Source: Inia geoffrensis (taxonomy: Eukaryota; Chordata; Mammalia; Artiodactyla; Iniidae). From it: a stretch of DNA of 64,000 nt. The position numbers were made by a program, and so were the translations under genes. The stretch is taken from contig CM070907.1 in assembly GCA_036417435.1 (NCBI GenBank), positions 59,690,001-59,754,000 of the forward strand, in the 5' to 3' direction. This document shows positions 1 to 9,015 of this stretch, in pieces; position 1 is the first letter of the stretch; each line of letters opens with the position of its first letter. The notes beneath the pieces are model-generated. The model had not been told where the DNA came from and did no database searches. It was given only the letters and a program-made list of their open reading frames with translations.

Positions 1-893
1 CTTCATTTAGTATGATAATCTCTAGGTCCATCCATGTTGCTGTAAATGGCATTATTTCATTCTTTTTTATGGCTCAGTAGTATTCCATTGTATGTATGGA
101 CCACATCTTTATCCATTCCTCTGTCGATGTACATTTAGGTTGCTTCCATGTCTTGGCTATTGTAAACAGTGCTGCAATGAACATTGAGGTGCATGCATCT
201 TTTCAAATTATGGTTTTCTCTTGATATATACCCAGGGGTGGGATTGCTGGATCATATGGTAGCTCAATTTTTAGTTTAAGGATGCCCCATACTGTTCTCC
301 ATAGTGGCTGTACCAATTTACATTCCCACCAGCAGTGTAGCAGGGTTCCCTTTTCTCCACACCCTCTCCAGCATTTATTGTTTGTAGACTTTTTGATGAT
401 GGCTTTTCTGACTGGTGTGTGCTGATACCTCACTGTGGTTTTGATTTGCCCTTCTCTAATAACTAGCTATGTTGAGCATCCTTTCATGTACCTATTGTAT
501 GTTTTCTTTGGAAAAATATCTATTTAGATCTTTTGCCCACTTTTTGATTGGGTTGTTTGTTTTTGATATAGAGCTGCACGAGTGGTTTGTATATTTTGGA
601 GATTACTTTTTTGTTGGTCGCTTCATTTGCAAATATTCTATCCCATTCTCTGGGTTGTAGTTTTTCTTTTTCAAGATTGCTTTGGCTATTTGAGGTCTTT
701 TGTGTTTCCATACAAATTTTTAAATTTTTAGTTCTAATTCTGTAAAAAATGCCATTAATAATTTGATAGGGATTGCAAGGCAATCTACAGATTCTGCGCA
801 ATCCCTACCAAATTACCAATGGCATTTTTCAAAGAACTAGAACCAAAAATTTAAAAACTTTTATGTTTCCACACAAATTTTAAAATTCTCAAG
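1..893 (-). mobile_element. L1 fragment, ORF2 3' part, with folded-back 5' end
   Basis: Reverse complement of the L1 ORF2 C-terminal region. The minus strand of 203-433 reads the Cys/His-rich end of ORF2 ([18 protein letters not shown]), and 520-800 reads further upstream. The element's 3' end lies off the left edge. Minus-strand L1 runs to about 776. At 777-858 the same ORF2 region reads on the plus strand, and at 859-893 it appears to read on the minus strand again. In-frame stops and divergence show it is dead. The outer limit near 893 is approximate. Confidence 0.85.
716..858. repeat. Inverted repeat inside the L1 fragment
   Basis: The left arm (716-776) and right arm (798-858) are imperfect reverse complements, about 60 bases each, separated by a 21-base loop (777-797). 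Both arms derive from the same ORF2 stretch: the left ends GGGATTGC and the right begins GCAATCCC. It could form a long hairpin and most likely arose during the original L1 integration or by later template switching. Confidence 0.75.
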
Positions 894-1249
894 AGCCTAC
901 AGATGGTGGTAGTGGGTATACTAGTACTAAAGTGGTGGCAGTACTAGGATCTATTGTCAGATGATCTAAACAATTTTCATGGGTCACCCTCCACCATAGG
1001 AAGTTGAATACCTCACTTGAATCTGAGCAACAATCACTTCATCTAACAGATTAAACAATTCTCTACCTTCCCCCAAGTCATGACATTTTATTAAGAACTT
1101 AAATTATGTTAAAGCTCTCTGTCAACTATGAGGTGAACATTGTGTAAATATTTAGGATTGTTGTCTTGTCTCTAATCACTGGAAAGTTTAGAAGTTTGGA
1201 TAATTTTTATTTTAACTGTTGATCATCAGTACACTTTGCTAAGTCTTCA
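894..1249. other. Stretch with no recognised feature
   Basis: AT-rich unique-looking sequence between the L1 fragment and the L2 relic. No credible ORF and no repeat recognised. Confidence 0.5.
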
Positions 1250-1660
1250 AACCCTTACTCCTGTCTTCCTCTGAAGCTTCCTCTCCCTCTTGTCCTTTCT
1301 ATACACTGAACTACCCATTCAAATCACAACTTACATACACTCAACCATGCCATAGTTTGTTTCCATACCTGGAATTCCCCTTACTTTTTGTTATATTGGC
1401 TAACTCTTAATTTTCTTTCAAGTTACAATTCAAATATCCACTATTCCGTGAAACCTGCTCTGACTCATTTTACCAATTTTAGTAATTTCTTCTTTGTGCC
1501 TCTCTCCTACCTTGTAAAAACATATACCTATTATCCAACCTATGATGGAGCATTCATCATTGAATAGATTACTCATGCTTCCTAGCTTGTGAGCTCATTA
1601 AAGAAATGCCCCATGCCTTATTTATACAAGTGAATAAATGCCAACAAACAAATGAAAAAG
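1250..1660 (+). mobile_element. L2 LINE relic, 3' portion
   Basis: Pyrimidine-rich text with the usual L2 landmarks in order: a CCTGGAATTCCCC-like block, a TTCAAATATCCAC block resembling the 'caaatgtcacc' part, GTGAAACCTGCTCTGACTCA, a 'gtgagctcattaa' block and a 'gtgaataaatg' end. It is very diverged, as expected for a family older than the placental radiation. Borders are approximate. Confidence 0.6.
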
Positions 1661-2132
1661 TGATAATACTTTAGTTAATTATTGAATAAATAAGTAAAAA
1701 CGATATTCAGCTGGCTTATCTATTTTCTTGGTCACAGGTTAGCAAGCACCCTTCATACCTTCCAATTATCCACTATATGTCAATTTTACTGTTGTGGTAA
1801 CCTCATGCATCTGAAATGAAAAAAAAAAAATTAACAGTGGGACATTGTAACAAATGAGACTTGTCCAGAAAATGCCTGTTTTTATTCTCTCTGGATTTTT
1901 AAAGTGGGTGGCATGCTTTCAGCCAAATATGATAAACTCCAAAATCTTTAAGATTCCATTCACATGTATCCCATAATCAGAAGATTTCTTGATCATGCAA
2001 TCAATATTGCAGACCCATTTAAGGATCTTTTCCCTAAGTGCTCAGATAAGGATGTTTCTTGTGTTGGGGCCAGGTTGTAGAAGAATTGTTGAATCACATT
2101 TTTGTCTTCCTGTCGATCTCTTCCTTTTTCTT

Positions 2133-2298
2133 AAGTGAAGTATAGGTGAGATTGTGTTAGTTTCAGGTGTACAGCAAAGTGATTCAGGTATACAAACATA
2201 TATATGTATTTTTTTCATATTCTTTTCCCTTATTGGTTGTTACAAAATATTGAGTATAGTCCCCTGTGCTATATAGTAGGTCCTTGTTGGTTATCTGT
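2133..2298 (-). mobile_element. L1 3' UTR fragment
   Basis: Reverse complement of the 3' terminal region shared by L1s in this window: GTGTTAGTTTCAGGTGTACAG, then AAAGTGATTCAGG, then CCCTGTGCTATATAGTAGG and TCCTTGTTGGTTATCT. The same landmarks appear in plus orientation at 20208-20384 and 42270-42450. It is a strongly 5'-truncated insertion. I could not fix a convincing target-site duplication. Confidence 0.8.
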
Positions 2299-4544
2299 CT
2301 TTCTTTTTGAGTTATACTATTCTTTTTTTTCTTTTTGTACATTTGTCATTATTGACATTATCAAGTATATATCAGTTCCTCTTGGCTATTGACTCTTGAT
2401 CCCTCTGCTAATTTTGGCAGTGCCCATTCTAGATATGTCTAAAAGTTTGTAGTCTTTCTTTCATCTATGGTCCTTCTATTGGCAAGACCAGCTCTGCTGT
2501 GGGCCTAGATTAATGAATATATGTCATCCTGAAATATCTAACAGAACTAATTATGCTCATTTTGATTCCATACTCACCAAACAGATTGCTGGTTTTGACC
2601 TGGCTTCCATTCTATGTCTGTCTGCGTGGGCAAGTGCCCATCCATATTGACCTCTTCTTTTATATTAGAATTTTTTTATTAGCATTATGAGCTTAGTGAC
2701 TGGGAATTGGTCCCAGTGAGATGGCTTTGTTCACACTGTGATGGCAAAGGAAGGGTTCTGAGCCTAGAAGATAATGGAGAGAACATAGTGACTTTTCACC
2801 TAGGCATGCTGAAGTGTACATTCATGTTAGAATAAGTTTTTGAAAAATAATACTAATTTTGTGGTTAAACTGGAAAATCAATATGAACTCATGACCTTAA
2901 TGATCATTATTTTCTAGATCTCTCAATAATGTCTGGCATATGTAGAACAGTATCGTAACTTTTCATAGTATCCTGAAGTTGGTCTTTAAAAATATTTTCC
3001 TTTCAAAGGAATTGGGACTTTCTGGAGATGATCTCATGCATTGAAATAGGAAAAAAATCAAGATGAAATAGCTTGCTGTTGCCAGAAATCAAAAATGCTT
3101 TTAAAATTTTCTGAGTGGCATCTTAAAAGGCAAAGTTTTTAACTAAGTGAGGTTTCCAATATATAAGTTGTAATAATTTAATTTATGCATCCAAAAGATA
3201 ATTTTAATTATAATAACATTGAGTTGACTATGTGAAAAAAACCTGAAATTGTAATTATATCAAGTATGTAAAATTTTAAATAAAATTTAGGCTATGAAAA
3301 TTTTAAAGTAGGGTAAGTACATTAAACCACGATAATTAGTTTTAGTAATTAGGGAATGCTGATTTCATTTAAATACATGTAATATTTAAAAATTGTAGTA
3401 TGTATTTTTTATATGTTTTAACAAAAAGGGTGATTTCAAAGAACAGTAAGTCATATAGAATCCAACAACCTGTGACGAAATGATAGATTATCTGCATAAC
3501 CTTAATAGAATATTGTCTATATAAACTCATTCCTTAATCTCCTGAGGCATGAAACTTCTGGATATCCTACTAATTATGCAGTGATAATAGGGCACAGTCA
3601 AGTAAACTGTGAACTGAGGTGGATCACTCTGTAACCAATATATCCGTGACTTGGAGGAAAAACTGGGTCAGCACCACATTCTAAAGCATAGTCTTGGAAC
3701 ATACCACTTATTTAACAATTAAAGTTTTGTTTGAGAAGAGTCCCAACCCAATAAACACTGACTCAGGTTTCAATCTACTTAGAAGATGTAACCAGATCCC
3801 TTGACAAATGAGGAATGAATAGGTTAATGAAATAAAATCTGCAATACCAGCTAGTTTATATTGCTTGACTTTCAGATTGATAAAATTATTGTCCATAAAT
3901 GAATAAAACCATAACCAGGAATATATCAAATAAGTTTATATCAAATAAATTTGTATAGAGATAATAATGTGACAAAACCATGGGACTGATGTTTTGAAGT
4001 AGGTTCGCTAATAAATTTTAATAACTATAATGTTTTGTGTGTATAAGGCATTTGGAGCATTTAAAATAATTTTTTATGCTAGATTTATGACTTTATTGAA
4101 CTGTTTTGAAACTTGACTAATTTTATATTTACTATCTAAATGTTTTATATTTACTATAAATGTTTAACAGATTTTGATTTATGCAGTTTACATTTACATT
4201 TATGAATTATATGAGCAATGATAACAATGTTCACTAGATACACTATCTTAAAAAAGGATGCACCAAAGAGTGACCTTCTTAAGCCACAGAGCCCCTTAAG
4301 CTTCTAAGATTCTACCCTGAGGTCACTGACCCTGATAAACCAAGCATGAGAGATCTTTATGACACACGGAGCTGCTTTTAGACCATCCAGCCTCTCTGGA
4401 TGATGAGGTAGCTGGGATGAGGAATTGTAACTTGGTCTGACTATTAAATAATGGGAATTTACCTCTCAAACATAAAGATTTCCCCCATGTAGTCCTTTCA
4501 GTGAACTTTTTGTTTGGATTTTTAGCCAACTCAAAGTGATAATC
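2299..4544. other. AT-rich stretch with no recognised feature
   Basis: About 2.2 kb of AT-rich DNA with only short chance ORFs (for example 3708-3929 minus). No repeat family, splice-site-flanked ORF or RNA gene could be supported. Confidence 0.5.
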
Positions 4545-4557
4545 AATCATTTATTTC

Positions 4558-4879
4558 TGGGCTTCCCTGGTGGCACAGTGGTTGAGAATCTGCCTGCTAA
4601 TGCAGGGGACATGGGTTCGAGCCCTGGTCTGGGAGGATCCCACATGCCACGGAGCAGCTAGGCCCGTAAGCCACAACTGCTGAGCCTGCGCTTCTGGAGC
4701 CTGTGCTCTGCAACGAGAGGCCGTGATAGTGAGAGGCCCATGCACCGTGATGAAGAGTGGCCCCCGCTTGCCATAACTAGAGAAAACCCTTGCACAGAAA
4801 AGAAGACCCAACACAGCAAAAATAAATAAATTAATAAACTCCTACCCCCAACATCTTCTAAAAACATAAATTTAAAAAA
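4558..4879 (+). mobile_element. CHR-type SINE, older long form
   Basis: tRNA-derived SINE beginning GGGCTTCCCTGGTGGCACAG, with A-box-like (TGGCACAGTGGTTGAGAA) and B-box-like (GGGTTCGAGCCC) segments. Unlike the young copies it keeps a downstream body (GAAGAGTGGCCCCCGCTTGCC, then AAGACCCAACACAGC) and ends in an AAATAAATAAAT tail. It is flanked by a perfect 13-base target-site duplication, AATCATTTATTTC, at 4545-4557 and 4880-4892. CHR SINEs are restricted to whales and hippos and their close relatives and derive from a tRNA-Glu-like source. Confidence 0.9.
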
Positions 4880-4892
4880 AATCATTTATTTC

Positions 4893-5701
4893 CTAGCCAA
4901 AAGGAGACTACTAAATTATGAAACTTTATACTTGTGCCCTCAGTGACAGATAAAAGATAAAGCAAAATGTGAAGTCCCCTAAACCTTAATTTCTTGTGAC
5001 ACACCACAGGTGCTTCCCAGAGAATGGCAAATCTAGTCTTTTGTACAGCTCATCAAAACAATTTCCTGTGATCCTGTGTCCACTTGAACCAAACTGATTA
5101 GTTAAGTCCACAAATCCAGTAAAAATAAGCCATGTAAGTTATCTAGAACAAGCATATTCCCGCTTTGATATCTCCTGTAGTCCATGGACCCCAGGATGTG
5201 AAAGATATTGGGGTTTCCAAACCTTCCCTAGTTTGTTTCCACTCAGTTAACTCAATCTCATTTCAGTCATCTCCATCTCTTCTATTTCCATCTCCATCAC
5301 ATCATGCTCACTCTGAGTCCCATGGTTTTGCTGTCACTTGTCCTTTCACTTGTCCACCCTTATTTCTTACTTTATAAGTTTTTCCACTTGAAGTTCTTCC
5401 TCCTTTGTGAAATTTTCCATGCCTGCCCCAACCCTTGCTCTTCTTTAACTTTCTAAAAAGTAACACAGGAGTTTTCACAAAATAATTCTATCGAGGGTAA
5501 GCAGGCTACTTTCAAATCCTTAAAGACCAATGACTAGGAAACACACCCTCCTCAGAAATATGTCATAAGCTTTTAAGTCCCAATAATCCTAAACTTTTCC
5601 CATTGTTTCACAAGCCTTAGAGCTGGTAGTTGCCTCATTCAGTGATAACCTCTATGAAGAGGCATTTAGAAAAAGAGAAAAGTGGAAGCTGATTCAAAAA
5701 G
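4893..5701. other. Stretch with no firmly recognised feature
   Basis: Mixed-composition DNA. A pyrimidine-rich patch around 5260-5460 could be a decayed L2 but lacks enough landmarks to call. The ORF at 5165-5377 has no recognisable protein features. Confidence 0.45.
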
Positions 5702-5720
5702 GTAATGGAGAGGTGCTGGG

Positions 5721-5730
5721 AAGATGGCGG
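5721..5730 (+). promoter_or_regulatory. YY1-like motif at L1 5' end, copy 1
   Basis: AAGATGGCGG lies about 12 bases from the 5' end. It matches the AAGATGGC core bound by YY1, and in human L1 a YY1 site sits at the same place and sets the transcription start. The same ten bases occur at the 5' start of copy 2 (57906-57915). The role here is inferred from the human family. Confidence 0.6.
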
Positions 5731-5812
5731 AAGAGTAAGATGCGGAGATCACCTTCCTCCCCACAGATACACCAGAAATACATCTACACGTGGAACAACT
5801 CCTACAGAACAC

Positions 5813-6100
5813 CTACTGAATGCTGGCAAAAGACCTCAGACCTCCCAAAAGGCAAGAAACTCCCCACGTACCTGGGTAGGGAAAAAGAAAAAACAGACAA
5901 GAGAATAGGGACGGCACCTGCACCAGTGGGAGGGAGCTGTGAAGGAGGAAAAGTCCCCACACACTAGGAAGCCCCTTCGTGGGCGGAGACTGCGGGAGGC
6001 GGAGGGGGGAGCTTTGGAGCCGCGGAGGCGAGCACAGCAACAGGGGTGCGGAGGGGAAAGCGGAGAGATTCCCGCATAGAGGATCGGTGCCGACCGGCAC
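5813..6100 (-). other. Antisense ORF in L1 5' UTR, copy 1 (95 codons)
   Basis: An open frame antisense to the L1, starting MPVGTDPLCGNLSAFPSAPL. A related frame lies at the same place in copy 2 (57987-58295, 102 codons). They match over about the first 65-70 residues and then diverge where the A-rich stretch differs in length. Primate L1s have an antisense 5' UTR ORF (ORF0), but no sequence similarity to it is claimed. GC-rich DNA tends to stay open by chance, so coding status is unproven. Confidence 0.3.
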
Positions 6101-6391
6101 TCACCTGCCCGAGAGGCTTGTCGGCTCACCTGCCGGGGCGGGCGGGCGGGTCTGCGAGCTAAGGCTTGGGTTTCAGTCGGAGCGCAGGGAGAGGACTGGG
6201 GTTGGCGGCTTGAACATAGCCTGAAGGGGTTAGTGCACCACGGCTAGCCGGGAGGGAGTCCGGGGAAAAGTCTCCACCTGCCAAAGAGGCAAGAGACTTT
6301 TTCTTCCCTCTTTGTTTCCTGGTGCGCAAGGAGAGGAGAGGGGTTTAAGAGTGCTGCTTAAAGGAACTCCAGAGACGGGCGTGAGCCGCGG

Positions 6392-6763
6392 CTAAAAGCG
6401 CGGACCCCAGAGACGGGCGGGAGACGTTAAGGCTGCTGCTTCCGCCACCAAGGGGCCCGTGTATGAGCACAGGTCACTATCCACACTCCTCTTCCGGGGA
6501 GCCTGTGCAGCCCGCCGCTGCCAGGTTCCCTGGATCCACTGACATCTTCCCAGGGAGAACGCAGGGCAGGCCTCAGGCTGGTGCAATGTCACGCCGGCCT
6601 CTGCCGCCGCAGGCCCGCCCCGCATGACGTGCCCCTCCCTCCCCCACCACCCGGCCTTAGTGCGCCAGAGCCCCCGAGTCAGAGGCTCCTTTAACTCTGT
6701 CCTGTCTGAGCAAAAAACAGACGCCCTCCAGCTACCTACACGCAGAGGCAGGGCCAAATCCAA
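6392..6763 (-). other. Second antisense ORF in L1 5' UTR, copy 1 (123 codons)
   Basis: Antisense open frame starting MDLALPLRVGSWRASVF. Copy 2 has a counterpart with nearly the same first 55 residues (58441-58698, 85 codons), cut short there because the 255-base block encoding the rest is missing. No known domain recognised. It is probably a by-product of the CpG-rich composition. Confidence 0.25.
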
Positions 6764-6886
6764 AGCTGAGCCCCTGGGAGCTGTGAGAACAAAGAGAAAG
6801 GGAAATCTCTCCCAGCGGCCTCAGAAACAGCGGATTAAAGCTCCACAATCAACTTGATGTACCCTGCTTCTGTGGAATACATGAAT

Positions 6887-7402
6887 AAACAGTGAATCAT
6901 CCCAAATTGAGGTGGTGGACTTCGAGAGCAAGATCTATGATTTTTTCCCCTTTTCCTCTTTTTGTGTATGTGTACGCTTCTGTTTAAGATCTTGTCTGTA
7001 TAGCTTTGCTTCCATCATTTGTCCTAGGGTTCTATCCGTCCATTGTTTTTTTTAAAATTTTTTTTCTCAATAACTAATTTTAATTTTAATGATTCTATTA
7101 TGCTTTACCTTCTTTCTTTCTTTCTTTCCTTCCTTCCCTCCTTTAGACAACGAATCATCCTAAATTGAGGAGGTGGTCTTTGAGAGCAAGATTTATGATT
7201 TTTTTCCCCTTTACCTCTTTTCGTGAGGGTGTATGTGTATGCTTCTGTGTAAGATTTTGTCTGTCTGTATAGCTTGGCTTCCACCACTTGTGCTAAGGTT
7301 CTATCAGTCCCTTTTTTTTTTTCCCGAAATAATAATGTGTTAATTCAATAACTTTATTATACTTTACTTCATTTTATTCTACTGTATCTTCTGTCTTTTT
7401 TC
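6887..7402 (+). repeat. Tandem duplication of about 258 bases in the L1 5' UTR, copy 1
   Basis: Unit 1 (6887-7144) and unit 2 (7145 to about 7402) share ordered landmarks: GAATCATCC-AAATTGAGG, GAGAGCAAGAT-TATGATTTTT, CCCCTTT-CCTCTTTT, ATGTGTA-GCTTCTGT, TTTGTCTGTATAGCTT and a GGTTCTATC block, then a T-run and an AATTCTATTATGCTTTAC-like end. The same duplication is in copy 2 (about 58825-59350), so it predates both insertions. Confidence 0.8.
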
Positions 7403-7524
7403 CTTCCTTCCCTACTTCCTTCCTTCCTTCCTCCCTCCCTCCTTATTTTCCTTCTTGCCTTCTTTCTTTCTTTCTTTCTTCCTTCCTGCCTTCCTTCGTT
7501 CCCTCCTTTCTTTCTTTCTTCCTA
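7391..7524 (+). repeat. TTCC/TTTC-rich tract in the L1 5' UTR, copy 1
   Basis: Low-complexity pyrimidine tract of TTCC, TTTC and CTCC units just downstream of the tandem duplication. Read on the other strand it is GGAA-rich, the core recognised by ETS-family factors. A shorter tract (7110-7143) sits at the end of unit 1. Copy 2 has the equivalent tract near 59341-59490, with different unit counts. Confidence 0.75.
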
Positions 7525-8064
7525 CTATTACAAATTCTCTCTACTTTCTCTCCCTTTTATTCTGAGCCGTGTGGATGAAAGGCTCTTGCTGCTCCAGCCA
7601 GGAGTCAGAACTCTGCCTCTGAGGTGGGAGAGCCAACTTCAGGACACTGGCCCACAAGAGACCTCCCAGCTCCACATAATATCAAACGGCGAAAATCTCC
7701 CAGAGACCTCCATCTTAACACCAGCACCCAGCTTCACTCAACGACCAGCAAGCTACAGTGCTGGACATCCTATGCCAAACAACTAGCAAGACAGGAACAC
7801 AACCCCACCCATTAGCAGTGAGGCTGCCTGAAATCATAATAAGTCCACAGACACCCCAAAACACATCACCAGATGTGGACCTGCCCACTAGAGAGACAAG
7901 ATCCAGCCTCATCCACCACAACAAAGGCACTAGCCCCCTCCACCAGGAAGCCTACACAACCCACTGAAACAACCTTAGCCACTGGAGACAGACATCAAAA
8001 ACAACGGGAACTACGAACCTGCAGCCTGCAAAAAGGAGACCCCAAACACAGTAAGATAAGCAAA

Positions 8065-8957
8065 ATGAGAAGACAGAAAAACACACAGCAGATGAAGGAG
8101 CAAGATAAAAATGCACCAGACCTAACAAATGAAGAGGAAATAGTCAGTCTACCTGAAAAAGAATTCAAAATAATGATAGTAAAGGTGATCCAAAATCTTG
8201 GAAATAAAATAGACAAAATGCAAGAAACAGTTAACAAGGACCTAGAAGAACTAAAGATGAAACAAGCAACGATGAACAACACAATAAATGAAATTAAAAG
8301 TACTCTAGATGGGATCAATAGCAGAATAACTGAGGCAGAAGAACGGATAAGTGACCTGGAAGATAAAATAGTGGAAATAACTGCTGCAGAGCAGAATAAA
8401 GAAAAAAGAATGAAAAGAACTGAGGACAGTCTCAGAAACCTCTGGGACAACATTAAACGCACCAACATTCGAATTATAGGGGTTCCAGAAGAAAAGAGAA
8501 AAAGAAAGGGACTGAGAAAATATTTGAAGAGATTAGAGTTGAAAACTTCCCTAATATGGGAAAGGAAATAGTTAATCAAGTCCAGGAAGCAGAGAGAGTC
8601 CCATACAGGATAAATCCAAGGAGAAATACACCAAGACACATATTAATCAAACTATCAAAAATTAAATACAAAGAAAGCATATTAAAAGCAGCAAGGGAAA
8701 AACAACAAATAACACACAAGGGAATCCCCATAAGGCTAACAGCTGATCTCTCAGCAGAAACTCTGCAAGCCAGAAGGGAGTGGCAGGACATACTGAAAGT
8801 GATGAAGGAGAAAAACCTGCAACCAAGATTACTCTACCCAGCAAGGATCTCGTTCAGATTTGATGGAGAAATTAAAACCTTTACAGACAAGCAAAAGCTG
8901 AGAGAGTTCAGCACCACCAAACCAGCTCTACAACAAATGCTAAAGGAACTTCTCTAG
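8065..8957 (+). pseudogene. L1 ORF1 protein (RNA-binding chaperone), frameshifted, copy 1
   Basis: L1 ORF1p is a trimeric RNA-binding protein that packages L1 RNA in the cytoplasm. The start ATG at 8065 (MRRQKNTQQMKEQ) is chosen by alignment with copy 2. The protein shows a charged N-terminus, a long coiled coil from about residue 30 to 130 (heptad-like runs such as INSRITEAEERISDLEDKIV), an RRM start (NIRIIGVPE), and a basic C-terminal domain (ITHKGIPIRL to REWQDILKVMKEK). A one-base deletion near 8488-8494, seen against copy 2, shifts the frame; the rest is read in another frame from about 8500 to the stop at 8955-8957. Restored length would be about 297 residues, four shorter than copy 2 because of a coiled-coil length difference. 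Confidence 0.93.
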
Positions 8958-9015
8958 ACAAGAAACACAAGAGAAGGAAAAGACCCATAACAAGGAACCC
9001 AAAACAATTTAGAAA

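Larger units (their letters stand above)
5710..8064 (+). promoter_or_regulatory. L1 5' UTR / internal promoter, copy 1
   Basis: About 2.35 kb upstream of ORF1. Its first kilobase (roughly 5950-6720) is GC-rich and CpG-rich, in sharp contrast with the AT-rich host DNA. Then follow an AT-rich tandem duplication (6887-7402), a TTCC/TTTC-rich tract (7391-7524) and a segment leading to ORF1. L1 5' UTRs carry an internal RNA polymerase II promoter; the CpG-rich part is the likely promoter core. It is about 255 bases longer than the 5' UTR of copy 2 because of a block at 6303-6557 absent there. Confidence 0.85.

Noticed and set aside
4558..4640. tRNA gene suggested by A- and B-box-like motifs
   Set aside because: The motifs belong to the tRNA-derived head of a CHR SINE. 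The same head recurs in every CHR copy and is followed by the SINE body and an A-rich tail.
7995..8639. 214-codon ORF on the minus strand over L1 ORF1
   Set aside because: It is the mirror of ORF1 coding sequence. The A-rich sense strand leaves few stop triplets on the antisense strand. The same shadow (283 codons) occurs over ORF1 of copy 2.
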